Source: Sporobacter sp038405045 (GTDB taxonomy: Bacteria; Bacillota; Clostridia; Oscillospirales; Oscillospiraceae). Taken from it: 64,000 nucleotides of DNA. The stretch covers positions 806,001-870,000 of the forward strand of contig JBBZIV010000001.1 in the NCBI GenBank assembly GCA_038405045.1. Reading direction: 5' to 3'. The notes beneath the pieces are model-generated. The model saw only the letters and a list, made by a program, of their open reading frames with translations. It did no database searches and was not told the origin of the DNA. Below are positions 7,630 through 16,103 of the stretch, piece after piece (positions within the stretch are counted from its first letter, which is position 1; every line of letters starts with the position of its first letter). A program made the position numbers and the translations under genes.

Positions 7630-8600
7630 CTCATCAACGCGTCCTGCATCATGCAGGCGTCTTCGTCGAGGCCCTTTGTCATAGCGAGTGCCTCCTCGAT
7701 ATCGATATCGACGCACTTTTCACCATTCATGGAGATGATGCGGTTATAAACCCCGTCATAGAGCAGGCGAACGGCCTTAAAGCCCATGCGCGAGGCCGTG
7801 ACCCGGTCGCGCACGAGCGGTGAACCGCCGCGCTGGATATGGCCGAGCGTCGTCACGCGCGTTTCAACACCCGTCGTCTCTTTAATTTTCGCGGCAATCT
7901 CATGGGCGGATGCCGCACCCTCGGCGACGATAACGGTAAAGTGCGTATGCCCGGCAAGGCGCGCGGCTCGGATTCTGTCGGCCACATCCGCTTCAAAATC
8001 AATTTGCATTTCCGGAATGAGTGTCACGGTCGCCCCGGTTGAAATGCCGACGTTAAGTGCCAGATGACCGGCGCGGTGCCCCATGACCTCAACGACAGAG
8101 CAGCGCTCGTGTGACTGCATCGTGTCGTCGAGCTTGTCCACGGCGTCGATGGCCGTGTTGCAGGCTGTGTCAAACCCAATGGTGTACGTTGTGCAGCCGA
8201 TGTCGTTGTCAATCGTGCCGGGAATGCCGATAACGGGCACACCAAGCTTGGACAAGACGAGGGCCCCGCGGTAGGACCCGTCCCCGCCGATAATGACGAG
8301 GCCGTCAAGCCCCAGAAAGCGGCAGTTTTCTGACGCGCGCTTCTGCCCTTTTTTCGTCATGAATTCAGGGCTTCTCGCCGTGTAGAGAATTGTGCCGCCG
8401 CATCTTGCGATTTGGCTGACGTCGTCGGCTGTCATCGTCACGGCGTCTCCGCCGATCAGCCCGTTATACCCGCGCCGGATACCAACGCATTCAATCCCGA
8501 GATGCAGCGCTGTTAAAACAACGGCACGGATTGCCGCGTTCATCCCCGGCGCGTCACCGCCGGACGTTAAGACGCCGATACGCCTGATGGTCGTCTCCAT
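7626..8600 (-). CDS. pfkA: ATP-dependent 6-phosphofructokinase
   Basis: A 324-residue enzyme that phosphorylates fructose-6-phosphate in glycolysis. Visible motifs are the start VLTSGGDAPGMNAAIR, the ATP-binding GGDGS (about 103-107) and the catalytic GIPGTIDNDIGCTTYTIGFD (about 125-144), with the general base Asp in TIDND. MGHRAGHLAL and the allosteric-site arginines are also present. A glycine after GGD is typical of ATP-dependent rather than PPi-dependent forms. The ATG at 8600 follows GAAGGGAG. It lies last in a run of minus-strand genes that begins with spoIVFA. Confidence 0.95.
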   Translation of the reverse strand: METTIRRIGVLTSGGDAPGMNAAIRAVVLTALHLGIECVGIRRGYNGLIGGDAVTMTADDVSQIARCGGTILYTARSPEFMTKKGQKRASENCRFLGLDGLVIIGGDGSYRGALVLSKLGVPVIGIPGTIDNDIGCTTYTIGFDTACNTAIDAVDKLDDTMQSHERCSVVEVMGHRAGHLALNVGISTGATVTLIPEMQIDFEADVADRIRAARLAGHTHFTVIVAEGAASAHEIAAKIKETTGVETRVTTLGHIQRGGSPLVRDRVTASRMGFKAVRLLYDGVYNRIISMNGEKCVDIDIEEALAMTKGLDEDACMMQDALMS

Positions 8601-8629
8601 GGAAAGTCTCCCTTCATCTTCTGTGTCGC

Positions 8630-9286
8630 TCAGTGAAAGACGGCCTTGGCGCCGTCATAGACAGCCAGCCGCTTGAACGCCGCAAAATCCGGCGTCAAAT
8701 CAGGGCAGTGCGTTTTAATAGCCGTTATTAAATGCTCCGGGTTAAGCGACGGATTCTGCGCGGCGATAACGGCGCGCAGCAGCACGCGCCCGTCGCCTGT
8801 GTCTTCAAAGCTAATATCCCCAATAGCGGGGATAATGTTCACCTCGGCCATACCCTTTTTTGTCTTTTTCGTTATGACGAGTTCCTTCGACGCAAAAATC
8901 GATGACAGCACCTCAATCGCCGGAATACCTGCGTCGTAGTCGAGATATCCTTCAACGGCAACCCACGCAAGCGCCGCAAACTTCGTTGCCGGTTCATAGG
9001 CTTCCAGCACCCGAATTCCTTCCGGCATCTGATGATTCAGCCGCATTGGCAGCGCCATTAAATCCTCGCTGCAGCCGAGCTCGGCATCCAGAAGCTCCGT
9101 CACGCTTTCAACGCCGACTGACAGCGGCAGCGCAAAGGATAGATACGGGTGTGGGTTAAACCCCTCCGTATGACGCAGTGGGACGCCCGCCCTGATAAAC
9201 ACGCGCTGGAATGTCCGCATCAAATCCAGATGTGACAGGTATTTGCTGCGGCCCATTTTCTCAAAAAGAAGTCTCACTCTAGCCAT
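8630..9286 (-). CDS. TIGR03936/DUF2344 radical-SAM-linked protein
   Basis: A 218-residue protein of the family that nearly always sits beside, or is fused to, a TIGR03960-type radical SAM protein. The opening RVRLLFEKMGRSKYLSHLDL and HTEGFNPHPYLSFALPLSVG are its signature. It has no iron-sulfur motif itself and is presumed to work with the radical SAM partner on an unknown substrate; links to tRNA modification or ribosome biology have been suggested only from gene neighbourhood. It overlaps its partner gene by 8 bp. Confidence 0.88.
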   Translation of the reverse strand: MARVRLLFEKMGRSKYLSHLDLMRTFQRVFIRAGVPLRHTEGFNPHPYLSFALPLSVGVESVTELLDAELGCSEDLMALPMRLNHQMPEGIRVLEAYEPATKFAALAWVAVEGYLDYDAGIPAIEVLSSIFASKELVITKKTKKGMAEVNIIPAIGDISFEDTGDGRVLLRAVIAAQNPSLNPEHLITAIKTHCPDLTPDFAAFKRLAVYDGAKAVFH

Positions 9287-11111
9287 CGCAGCGCCCTCCC
9301 GTCAGGCTTGACGCCCCGCATGCCGTACAGGCCGTGCGGCAGTCCGGTGACAGCTCGGCGCGCAGCGCTTTTTCATATTCCCCATAGAGGAAAGCCTCGC
9401 CGACACCGGCAGACGTGACGCGCCACGGCAGCACTTCGCCATATAATCGCTCTCTGTTTGCATAAAACGCCGGGTCAAGGCCGGTTGCCTCGAAGGCCTT
9501 CTGCCAGCGCTCAAAGGAGAAATACTCTTCCCAGGCGTCCAAACGCCCGCCGTTTTGGACGACATGCGCTAAAACGGCGCCGACGCGCCGGTCTCCCCGC
9601 GCGAGAACTGCCTCGATAAGGCTTGTTTTTGCGTCATGCCAGTTGTAAACGATTGCTCTACTGCGCATGGCGTCGCGCAAAAGCGCCACGCGGCGCTCAT
9701 ATTCCGCCATTGTCACCTGCCCAGCCCACTGAAACGGCGTGTGCGCCTTCGGCACGAAGCAGGACGTACTGACCGTCAGCCGGACGCCGCGGCTTTTATT
9801 TGCCGCGTGCTGCTTCCAAATGCCAAGCACCTTCTGCGCGAGCTCGGCGATGGCGACAACGTCGGCATCCGTCTCGGTCGGCAGGCCGAGCATGAAATAG
9901 AGCTTCACGCTGTTCCAGCCGCCTGCGAAGGCAATGCGACATGTCTCCAAAAGCGCCTCTTCCGTGACGTTTTTGTTGATAGCGTCGCGCAGGCGCTGGC
10001 TGCCCGCCTCCGGGGCGAACGTGAGGCCCGATTTGCGCACCTTCTGCGCCTTTTGCATCAATTCCATCGAAAAGTTGTCGGCGCGCAGCGACGGCAGAGA
10101 CAGGCTCGCCTTTCGCGGCTCACACCAGTTGAGAAGCCCGTCGCACAGCGTCTCCAGCCCTTTGTAATCGCTTGTGCTCAGCGATGAAAGCGTAATTTCC
10201 TCATAGCCTGATTTTTCGAGCGCCTCTATACCCATTTTTATCAGCTTGTCCGAGGCGCGCGCACGCACAGGCCGGTAAACGTACCCCGCCTGGCAGAACC
10301 GGCAGCCGCGGATGCACCCGCGGAAAAGCTCTAATACAACCCTGTCGTGGACGATTTCCGTCGACGGGACGATTGTCTCAGTCGGGAAATACGCGTCATC
10401 AAGGTTCTCAACGATCCGTTTGACGACAGGCAGCGGCGCGCCGCCGCGCGGTGTGATAGCGGTGATTGTCCCGTCGCCGCCGTACGCGACGTCATACAGG
10501 CTCGGGACGTAGACGCCGGGAATTTTGGCGGCTAACGCCAAAAAAGCTTCTTTCGTCAGTCCATCCTTTTTCGCCCGGCCATACGCCTCAATGACTTCAC
10601 CGTTGACTATTTCACCCTCGCCGATGATGAAAAGATCGATAAAGTCAGCCATTGGCTCGGGGTTATAGCAGCATGTCCCGCCCGCGATGACCAGCGGCGA
10701 AAGACCCGGCCTGTCGGCACGGTGCAGCGGCACTCCGGCAAGGCGCAGCATGTTCAAGACGTTTGTGTACGCCAGCTCATACCCCAGCGAAAACGCGATG
10801 ATATCGAAGTTGCCGACAGGATCGCCGCTCTCTAACGCGAAAAGCGGCAGTCCGGCTTTTTCCATAGCCTCTTCCATGTCCCCCCACGGGGCGAAGACAC
10901 GCTCACACCAGACGCCGTCCATTTTATTGGCGACGGCATATAAAATCCGCATGCCGAGGTTTGACATCCCGATTTCATATGTGTCGGGAAAACACAGGGC
11001 CACGCGCGTCTGAACGCGCCCTTTATCCTTTACAATCGCGCCGTACTCCCCGCCTGTATAGCGGGCCGGCTTCTGAACGGTTTTTAAAATTCTCTCTAAT
11101 TGTCTGTTCAT
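9279..11111 (-). CDS. TIGR03960-family radical SAM protein with B12-binding-like N-domain
   Basis: A 610-residue protein. The N-terminal half (about 1-190) is a cobalamin-binding-like domain (LCFPDTYEIGMSNLGMRILY). The radical SAM core follows with ELFRGCIRGCRFC near residue 260, supplying the CxxxCxxC cysteines for the [4Fe-4S] cluster, then TFAPEAGSQRLRDAINK. A C-terminal cysteine cluster (CRTACTACG) may bind another metal. The reaction is unknown. Its ATG directly follows the TGA of spoIVFB with no clear Shine-Dalgarno, suggesting translational coupling. Confidence 0.9.
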   Translation of the reverse strand: MNRQLERILKTVQKPARYTGGEYGAIVKDKGRVQTRVALCFPDTYEIGMSNLGMRILYAVANKMDGVWCERVFAPWGDMEEAMEKAGLPLFALESGDPVGNFDIIAFSLGYELAYTNVLNMLRLAGVPLHRADRPGLSPLVIAGGTCCYNPEPMADFIDLFIIGEGEIVNGEVIEAYGRAKKDGLTKEAFLALAAKIPGVYVPSLYDVAYGGDGTITAITPRGGAPLPVVKRIVENLDDAYFPTETIVPSTEIVHDRVVLELFRGCIRGCRFCQAGYVYRPVRARASDKLIKMGIEALEKSGYEEITLSSLSTSDYKGLETLCDGLLNWCEPRKASLSLPSLRADNFSMELMQKAQKVRKSGLTFAPEAGSQRLRDAINKNVTEEALLETCRIAFAGGWNSVKLYFMLGLPTETDADVVAIAELAQKVLGIWKQHAANKSRGVRLTVSTSCFVPKAHTPFQWAGQVTMAEYERRVALLRDAMRSRAIVYNWHDAKTSLIEAVLARGDRRVGAVLAHVVQNGGRLDAWEEYFSFERWQKAFEATGLDPAFYANRERLYGEVLPWRVTSAGVGEAFLYGEYEKALRAELSPDCRTACTACGASSLTGGRCDG

Positions 11112-11732
11112 TCACACACATCCGACATTTTTTCCCTTTGATTGTACCTGAACAGAGCCCGTCTGACAATAGCTGATTAACAAACAGACCGCAACAAGCA
11201 GCAGCGTAAAATTCACGTGTGTCCGGATAAGAAGCCAGACACCGGCCACCAGAAGGAGTCCGATGATACTGCAGCTGAGGACGCATGTCAAACGCTCGGC
11301 CGCTAAAAGCCCGCGCTGCTGTGCCGTCAGCGCGTAAATCATCCGTCCGCCGTCAAGCGCCTGCACCGGCAGGATGTTGAACGCGCCGTAAACAAGGCTG
11401 AGACCCGATAAAAAAAATAATGCCCGGCAAGACGGCCCGAATTGAGAGGCCAGGAAGGCCAGCAGAAAGCTTGCCATCGGCCCGGCAGCCGCTGTGATCA
11501 TCTCATGACTGTAAGACAGGCGCCCGTCACAGCGCATATCACCGCCCCAGATATCCAACCGAAGACTGACAATACGGTGCTTTAAAAGGCGGAGTGCCGC
11601 GTAATGCCCAAGCTCATGCCAAACAACGGCCGTAAGGACTGCCAGAAAAAAAGCACTGTCATTGAATAAATAGATAAACGCGAGCGCCAAAAGCGCGCCC
11701 GCACCGACCGTGACGCGTCCGACTGTCACCAT
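11112..11732 (-). CDS. spoIVFB: SpoIVFB-like M50 (site-2) membrane protease
   Basis: A 206-residue polytopic membrane protein with about five or six hydrophobic segments. The zinc motif HELGH lies in AVVWHELGHYAALRLL (about 38-53), and the second metal-ligand motif NILPVQALDGGRM lies near residue 117. In Bacillus, SpoIVFB sits in the outer forespore membrane and cleaves pro-sigma-K. The partner gene immediately upstream encodes a SpoIVFA-like protein and overlaps it by 7 bp, which makes the assignment strong. The protein is shorter than the Bacillus one and lacks a CBS domain. Confidence 0.88.
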   Translation of the reverse strand: MVTVGRVTVGAGALLALAFIYLFNDSAFFLAVLTAVVWHELGHYAALRLLKHRIVSLRLDIWGGDMRCDGRLSYSHEMITAAAGPMASFLLAFLASQFGPSCRALFFLSGLSLVYGAFNILPVQALDGGRMIYALTAQQRGLLAAERLTCVLSCSIIGLLLVAGVWLLIRTHVNFTLLLVAVCLLISYCQTGSVQVQSKGKNVGCV

Positions 11733-12691
11733 GTGACGTAATATTCAGGATTAACGGACACGCCGCTGACCTTAATTTCAAAATGCAAACACGTATCCGT
11801 CGCGTTTCCCGTCATGCCGACGGTGGCAATCGGATCGCCTTTTTTAACGGCCTGTCCGCTTTTTACATTAATTTTGCCGCAATGGGCGTACAGCGTTTCA
11901 ATATCACTGTGGCTTAAGATAACGTAATTGCCGAGCGTCGCGCTCTGTCCGGCGGCGATCACCTTACCGTCGGCAAACGCGACAATGCTTGTCCCGGCGT
12001 CTGCTGCGATATCCGTTCCGTAATGGAATTTGACGGTGTTGTCTGTCGGGTGCATGCGAAAGCCAAAGCCGGAGGACACAACGCCGTCTACCGGCTTTGT
12101 ATATGCGATGCCGAGCTTCGGCATATCGTAGGTAACGCCGGCCGGTATTGCGTAATCGGAATACTGCTCCTGACTCTGGACAAAGGCCGAGACGACAGCG
12201 TTCGTAAAAGCCTCGCTTTTGCTCGGTACTTCTTTTGTCTCCGCACTGCCGTCCGTTTCCGCAAAGGTTTCAACGGTGCCGCCGTCTCCCGTCGTATCGT
12301 CTGCGCTGCTCTGTCCGTCCGTCTGGGTTGGGGCAGCATCGTTTGTCGCACTCGGCGCGGGTGTCGCGCCGTCCTGCGTTGGTGCGCTGCCCGAAAAGGC
12401 ATATGTCAGCGCCTCACCGAGCGCCGCTGTGAATTTTTTATCACCGCTGATACCTTCACCGATGGCCGTAAAAGCCGCTTTATAGTTGACGACGGCGTTG
12501 AGCTCGTCACCGACCGTCTTCATCGCCGACGGAAAGAGCAGCTTCACACCGGCAGCCACGACAAAAATCCCGGCGCAAACAGCCAGCTTAAAAACGCGTC
12601 TGGCCGACCTGTCCGATTTTGATATTTTTAACGACGAGCGTCGGCGGCGCGCCGCGCTGTGCCGCCCGTCATATGTCCTGTACCGTTCCAA
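11726..12691 (-). CDS. spoIVFA: SpoIVFA-like M23-domain sporulation protein
   Basis: A 321-residue protein: a basic cytoplasmic N-terminus (RRRRSSLKISKSD), one membrane helix around residues 34-52 (LAVCAGIFVVAAGVKLLF), a low-complexity Thr/Ala/Asp-rich linker, and a LytM/M23 domain from about 215 (KFHYGTDIAADAGTSIVAF, LYAHCGKINVKSG, CLHFEIKVSG). SpoIVFA tethers and inhibits SpoIVFB and ends in a LytM domain in Bacillus. The GTG at 12697 is only about one base from the AGGGGG ribosome site, whereas the TTG at 12691 is 7 bases away, so I prefer TTG. A plain wall peptidase is the alternative, but the SpoIVFB neighbour argues against it. Confidence 0.8.
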   Translation of the reverse strand: MERYRTYDGRHSAARRRRSSLKISKSDRSARRVFKLAVCAGIFVVAAGVKLLFPSAMKTVGDELNAVVNYKAAFTAIGEGISGDKKFTAALGEALTYAFSGSAPTQDGATPAPSATNDAAPTQTDGQSSADDTTGDGGTVETFAETDGSAETKEVPSKSEAFTNAVVSAFVQSQEQYSDYAIPAGVTYDMPKLGIAYTKPVDGVVSSGFGFRMHPTDNTVKFHYGTDIAADAGTSIVAFADGKVIAAGQSATLGNYVILSHSDIETLYAHCGKINVKSGQAVKKGDPIATVGMTGNATDTCLHFEIKVSGVSVNPEYYVTW

Positions 12692-12712
12692 AGTCACACC
12701 CCCTGTGGGGTA

Positions 12713-12741
12713 ATTATATTCAGATTTGGCCAGGCATATGC
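12713..12741 (-). promoter_or_regulatory. Candidate sigma-E promoter of spoIVFAB
   Basis: On the minus strand GCATATG (12735-12741) and AATATAAT (12713-12720) are 14 bases apart, matching the mother-cell sigma-E pattern (kmATAtt, 14 bp, CATAcAAT) at most positions. The resulting leader would be only about 15 nt. In Bacillus spoIVF is sigma-E dependent, which fits. Confidence 0.4.
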
Positions 12742-12793
12742 AATTTCTGGGATTTGTGATGTGTTTTCCGAAAAAGCGCCGCTAGAAACGTCG

Positions 12794-12824
12794 ATAAAAA
12801 CCCCCGGCATAAAACCGGAGGTTT
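12794..12824 (-). terminator. Terminator of the cytochrome b5-like gene
   Basis: On the minus strand AAACCTCCGG and CCGGGGGTTT form a stem around a TTTATG loop, followed by a T-run (12796-12800 on the plus strand read as A). It lies 12 bases after the stop of the gene at 12836. Confidence 0.8.
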
Positions 12825-12835
12825 AAAGGCGCCAG

Positions 12836-13375
12836 TTATTGCAGCTTCCCAACGACCGGAAGGCCTTTTAAAACGTCTGTGCCGTGTGGGGCGTTTTGAA
12901 TGGCTGCCGTAATATCTGTGCCTGCCATATTGCCTTCATGGGTTCCACTGCGCCATACGCTGACGCCACTCACGTCATACACGATACCGAAAGCGGCGAC
13001 ATATGCCGGATTGCCGTTTTTCCCGTTATATTTGCTGAGTTCCGTAAGCGTAAACACTTTTTGTGCCGCTGGAGTTGCCTTTGCTGGTGCTGCCGTCGTT
13101 GTAGTCGCTGTTGTCGTTGTATCCGCCGTTGGTGTTGCCGTTGTTCCTGTTGGCTTTGTTGTCGCTGTTGGCTTTGTTGTCGCTGTTGTCGTTGTATCCG
13201 CCGTTGTTGTCGTTGCTGGGGTTTGTGTTACATTCGAAGCACTCGGCTGTGATTGAGCCGTTGTTACAGCACCGTCCGTTTTTGTTGCCGTGCTGGCCGT
13301 GCCCCCTGCACACCCCGATATAACCGCGGCCAAAATTGTGATGATCGCTATGCTGATGAGAAGCTTGCCTTTCAT
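12836..13375 (-). CDS. Lipoprotein with cytochrome b5-like heme/steroid-binding domain
   Basis: A 179-residue protein. Its signal peptide ends in the lipobox VISGC (Cys about residue 22), so it should be a membrane-anchored lipoprotein. A Thr/Ala-rich linker of about 85 residues contains near-repeats such as DTTTTATTKPTATTKPTGTT. The C-terminal domain (about 107-179: VFTLTELSKYNGKNGNPAYV, VYDVSGVSVW, GNMAGTDIT, APHGTDVLKGLPVVGKL) belongs to the cytochrome b5-like family common in Clostridia, with His in SGTHEG and PHG as possible ligands. Whether it binds heme is not shown by sequence. Start ATG 13375 follows AAAGGAG. Confidence 0.85.
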   Translation of the reverse strand: MKGKLLISIAIITILAAVISGCAGGTASTATKTDGAVTTAQSQPSASNVTQTPATTTTADTTTTATTKPTATTKPTGTTATPTADTTTTATTTTAAPAKATPAAQKVFTLTELSKYNGKNGNPAYVAAFGIVYDVSGVSVWRSGTHEGNMAGTDITAAIQNAPHGTDVLKGLPVVGKLQ

Positions 13376-13582
13376 AAATAATCTCCTTTCCATGTCGCGT
13401 CAAAATAATGCTTCAAAGAGCAGACCTGCAGGTTGCTTGGTCGGAAATAAAAAAGCCTGAGATCAGATGATTCACACTTTTTCTATATGTTTTGTAATTA
13501 TATCGAGTGATAATTGCCGATTAATGAACAAAATTAGAACATATTATGAACAATCCCAGATTTTACTTGTGCACACAATGCC

Positions 13583-13611
13583 AAAAAAAGCGGCAGCTGT
13601 TGCTGCCGCTT
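13583..13611 (-). terminator. Terminator of punA
   Basis: aagcggcagc and gctgccgctt pair around tgtt, followed on the minus strand by a run of seven T. It lies 10 bases past the stop of the phosphorylase gene. Confidence 0.85.
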
Positions 13612-13621
13612 ACTGAACGAA

Positions 13622-14449
13622 TTAAAGCGTCCCCGCCCTGCGGATCGCCGCTGTTAAAAGCCTCTTGAAGTCCGGCGCCACTCTGTTTGCCGTCTCCTGC
13701 ACCTCCTCATGTGTCAGTGGCGTTTTGGAAAGGCCAGCGGCCATATTCGCAACGCAGGAGATGCCGCAGACCCTAATCCCCATATGCCGCGCCGCAACGG
13801 CCTCCACCGCTGTCGACATGCCGACAATATCGGCGCCAAGCGTGCCGTAGGCCCTTATTTCGGCGGGCGTTTCAAAATTCGGGCCCGAAACCTGAATATA
13901 AACGCCCTCTTGAAGGCGGATATCAAGGCTTTCGGCTGCTTCGCGGACGGTTGCCCGCAGCACAGGGTCATAAACGGCGCTCATGTCCGGAAAACGCGTA
14001 CCGAGTTCCTCGATGTTCGGACCGATGAGCGGTGACGGCACGCCGAACAGGATATGATCACGCAGCAGGACGAAGTCGCCCGCCGAATAGGCCGTATTAA
14101 TCGCCCCGGAGGCGTTCGTTAAAAAAAGCGTCTTGGCCCCCATAAGTCCCATCAGGCGGATCGGCATCACGACATCCGACAGCTCATACCCCTCGTAGTA
14201 ATGAACGCGCCCCTGCATTAAAACGACGGGGACGTCCCCGATATGGCCGAAGACAAAGCGGCCCCTGTGCCCCAGCACGGTGCTGACGGGAAAGCCGTCA
14301 ATTTCCGCATAGTCAAGCGTTGAGACGACGTCGATTTCCTCAGCAAAAGCGCCGAGGCCGGAGCCCAACACAAGCGCGACTTCCGGAATAATTGAAGTCG
14401 ATCGCTTCAATATTTTCAGCGCTTTTTCAATTTTTTTATATGTTTCCAA
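13622..14449 (-). CDS. punA: Purine nucleoside phosphorylase (trimeric, PNP I type)
   Basis: A 275-residue enzyme that splits purine nucleosides with phosphate for salvage. Motifs: VALVLGSGLGAFAEEID near the N-terminus, LGHRGRFVFG with the phosphate-site histidine, GRVHYYEGY, LTNASGAIN (about 107-115), GPNFETPAEIRA and GADIVGMSTAVEAVAARH. The open frame extends to GTG at 14491, but AAAGGAG lies just before TTG at 14449, which also gives the usual family length, so TTG is taken as start. It is a monocistronic gene with its own terminator. Confidence 0.92.
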   Translation of the reverse strand: METYKKIEKALKILKRSTSIIPEVALVLGSGLGAFAEEIDVVSTLDYAEIDGFPVSTVLGHRGRFVFGHIGDVPVVLMQGRVHYYEGYELSDVVMPIRLMGLMGAKTLFLTNASGAINTAYSAGDFVLLRDHILFGVPSPLIGPNIEELGTRFPDMSAVYDPVLRATVREAAESLDIRLQEGVYIQVSGPNFETPAEIRAYGTLGADIVGMSTAVEAVAARHMGIRVCGISCVANMAAGLSKTPLTHEEVQETANRVAPDFKRLLTAAIRRAGTL

Positions 14450-14613
14450 AGCTTTTCTCCTTTTTGGCACACCGGCAGGCCGTCTAGCCACCCGTTATTT
14501 TAATCTTATTTTAATCGTCATTTTATCATTTATCTATTTTTTTTCAACTTGATTCGGTCTATAATGTTATTAATAAGCAAATTTCAACAAATAATTTGAC
14601 TGGAGTGTTCAAC

Positions 14614-14844
14614 ATGTACAGCAGACCTATTTCGCCGAAAAGCCGAACCGTCGTCCTGCTGCTTGCCATTCTTCTTGGTTATCTCGGCATTCACCGCTTT
14701 TACGTCGGCAAGGTCGGTACAGGCATTTTGTGGCTGTTGACCGGCGGCGTTTTCGGTATCGGCTACCTCATTGATGTCGTCATGATTATTGTCGGCTCTT
14801 TTACGGACAGTGCAGGCCTTTTCGTGATGAGCTGGGACAACTGA
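14614..14844 (+). CDS. TM2-domain membrane protein
   Basis: A 76-residue protein with two membrane helices. The TM2 signature is clear: KSRTVVLLLAILLGYLGIHR, then FYVGKVGTGILWLLTGGVF and GIGYLIDVVMI. Function of the family is unknown. The ATG at 14614 follows TGGAG; the earlier TTG at 14596 is not well placed. A TATAAT at 14560-14565 may be its -10 element, though no convincing -35 accompanies it. A strong terminator follows. Confidence 0.9.
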   Translation: MYSRPISPKSRTVVLLLAILLGYLGIHRFYVGKVGTGILWLLTGGVFGIGYLIDVVMIIVGSFTDSAGLFVMSWDN

Positions 14845-14846
14845 TT

Positions 14847-14880
14847 AAAAAACGCCTCCGCCTTTGGCGGGGGCGTTTTA
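14847..14880 (+). terminator. Terminator after the TM2 gene
   Basis: aaaacgcctccgcc pairs with ggcgggggcgtttt around ttt, followed by T residues. Confidence 0.85.
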
Positions 14881-14928
14881 AATGATTTTATCCGGTGCTG
14901 CCAAATGCAGAAACATGCGTAAAAACTC

Positions 14929-14957
14929 TTGACATGAATCCAAAAGTGTTTTATGCT
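14929..14957 (+). promoter_or_regulatory. Promoter of tRNA-Pro
   Basis: TTGACA (14929-14934) and TATGCT (14952-14957) with 17 bases between, about 30 bases upstream of the mature tRNA. Confidence 0.85.
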
Positions 14958-14987
14958 ACTACCTACGAGTCAAAAGACTCATCCTAT

Positions 14988-15064
14988 CGGGGTGTGGCGA
15001 AGTTTGGTATCGCGCATGGTTCGGGACCATGAGGCCGCGGGTTCAAGTCCCGCCACTCCGACCA
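14988..15064 (+). tRNA. tRNA-Pro (anticodon CGG)
   Basis: 77-nt cloverleaf: acceptor CGGGGTG/CACTCCG, anticodon loop TTCGGGA (CGG), GTTCAAG T-loop, encoded CCA. It is transcribed alone from its own promoter. Confidence 0.95.
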
Positions 15065-15068
15065 AAAT

Positions 15069-15107
15069 GACATAGCTTTCCGCCAAAGGAAAGGTATGTC
15101 TTTTTTT
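15069..15107 (+). terminator. Terminator of tRNA-Pro
   Basis: gacatagctttcc and ggaaaggtatgtc pair with one bulge around gccaaa, followed by seven T. Confidence 0.9.
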
Positions 15108-15141
15108 ATGCAGAAAAGCGTGTTATGATCAATGTAAAGAT

Positions 15142-15186
15142 GAACAGAGCCGTTGCGTCTGTTTAAACAGTCGCTTCGGCTCGTTC
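15142..15186 (-). other. Long hairpin downstream of the exported protein gene
   Basis: An imperfect stem (gaacagagccg...cggctcgttc, inner ctg/cag pairs) around tttaaa lies 45 bases beyond the gene at 15231. It lacks a T-run, so termination is only possible, not clear. Confidence 0.4.
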
Positions 15187-15230
15187 AGTGGTTTGCTACA
15201 GCCAATTTTGTTTTTAATCAGCCGGCGCTT

Positions 15231-16046
15231 TTAATTGGAGTTTCCGTATCCGTCTGTCAGGGTCTGGGTGGTCATTGGGACACCATCAGCGGGCTTAAAG
15301 AGCGTTCCGTCGTCGGCTACGTAATGGTATTCCGTGGTGTCCGAACTGAAGAGCTTGAACTGTCCGGTGGAGTCCTCGTAGAGCTCTTCCTTAACCGGGA
15401 GGCCGGTGGCCAGGTCGACGAATTCGATAAGCTGCATATTGGCCTGGGTCGTATCGTTGATATAAGACTGATAGGTGGCGGCGATGAGCTTATTCAGCGT
15501 TTTCCCGTCCGCCGTCTGCTCGGTGCCGACGTTTGTCCACCTGCTGCCTGTAATATACTGTTTGATCGTATCAAAACCTTCATTTGTTCCTAGTTTTGCA
15601 AACACTTCCGGATGATCCGACTGCTTTAAAATCGTGCCGCTTACGGGATTACCGGTATTCAAGTCTCTCTGAATGATGATATATTCAGTGCCGCCGTTGA
15701 TATAATACATGCTTTGGTACTTCGTTAACTGATGATTTGAATCATATTCTTTGACGTCTGATCTCCTATCTTTCGTCATTGGATTGAACCATGTCTCTAA
15801 TGAGACGTTCTGGCTGTTGTCTGCCCGCACGTAGACGTCTTTGCTGTACTGGATCGCGCCTTGGGTGACTGAGGCTGTGTCCGAGGGGGAGGGAGACGCC
15901 GGTGTGGAAATGACCGCGTCCTTAGGGACAGCGTCGTTGCTGTTGGCGGCGAGGGTGGCCGCCGCCCCGAGGCTACCGACGATGAGGAGCGTGGATAGAA
16001 TGACACCGGCAACCTTCTTGCCGTTTTTTGCTGTTTTTTCTTTCAT
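15231..16046 (-). CDS. Exported protein of unknown function, probable target of the adjacent two-component system
   Basis: A 271-residue protein that I do not assign to a named family. A signal anchor or signal peptide covers residues 1-33 (KKVAGVILSTLLIVGSLGAAATLAA), with no lipobox cysteine, followed by a Ser/Pro/Thr linker. The rest is beta-rich: SLETWFNPMTKDRRSDVKEY, LTKYQSMYYINGGTEYIIIQ and a closing TEYHYVADDGTLFKPADG. The alternation resembles LolA/RseB-like or substrate-sensing folds, which is inference only. ATG at 16046 is preceded by GGAGG. It lies downstream of the histidine kinase, but 100 bp of spacer hold its own promoter and a copy of the response-regulator box found before the regulator gene. 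Confidence 0.75.
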   Translation of the reverse strand: MKEKTAKNGKKVAGVILSTLLIVGSLGAAATLAANSNDAVPKDAVISTPASPSPSDTASVTQGAIQYSKDVYVRADNSQNVSLETWFNPMTKDRRSDVKEYDSNHQLTKYQSMYYINGGTEYIIIQRDLNTGNPVSGTILKQSDHPEVFAKLGTNEGFDTIKQYITGSRWTNVGTEQTADGKTLNKLIAATYQSYINDTTQANMQLIEFVDLATGLPVKEELYEDSTGQFKLFSSDTTEYHYVADDGTLFKPADGVPMTTQTLTDGYGNSN

Positions 16047-16103
16047 GATTTATTGACCTCCGTTTTTATATTGTGTGGTGTGTGCAAGTCAGCTTGCATA
16101 TTC

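Noticed and set aside
12884..13256. Valine/cysteine-rich ORFs on the plus strand
   Set aside because: They are antisense readings of the Thr-rich linker of the cytochrome b5-like protein; repeated codons keep several frames open.
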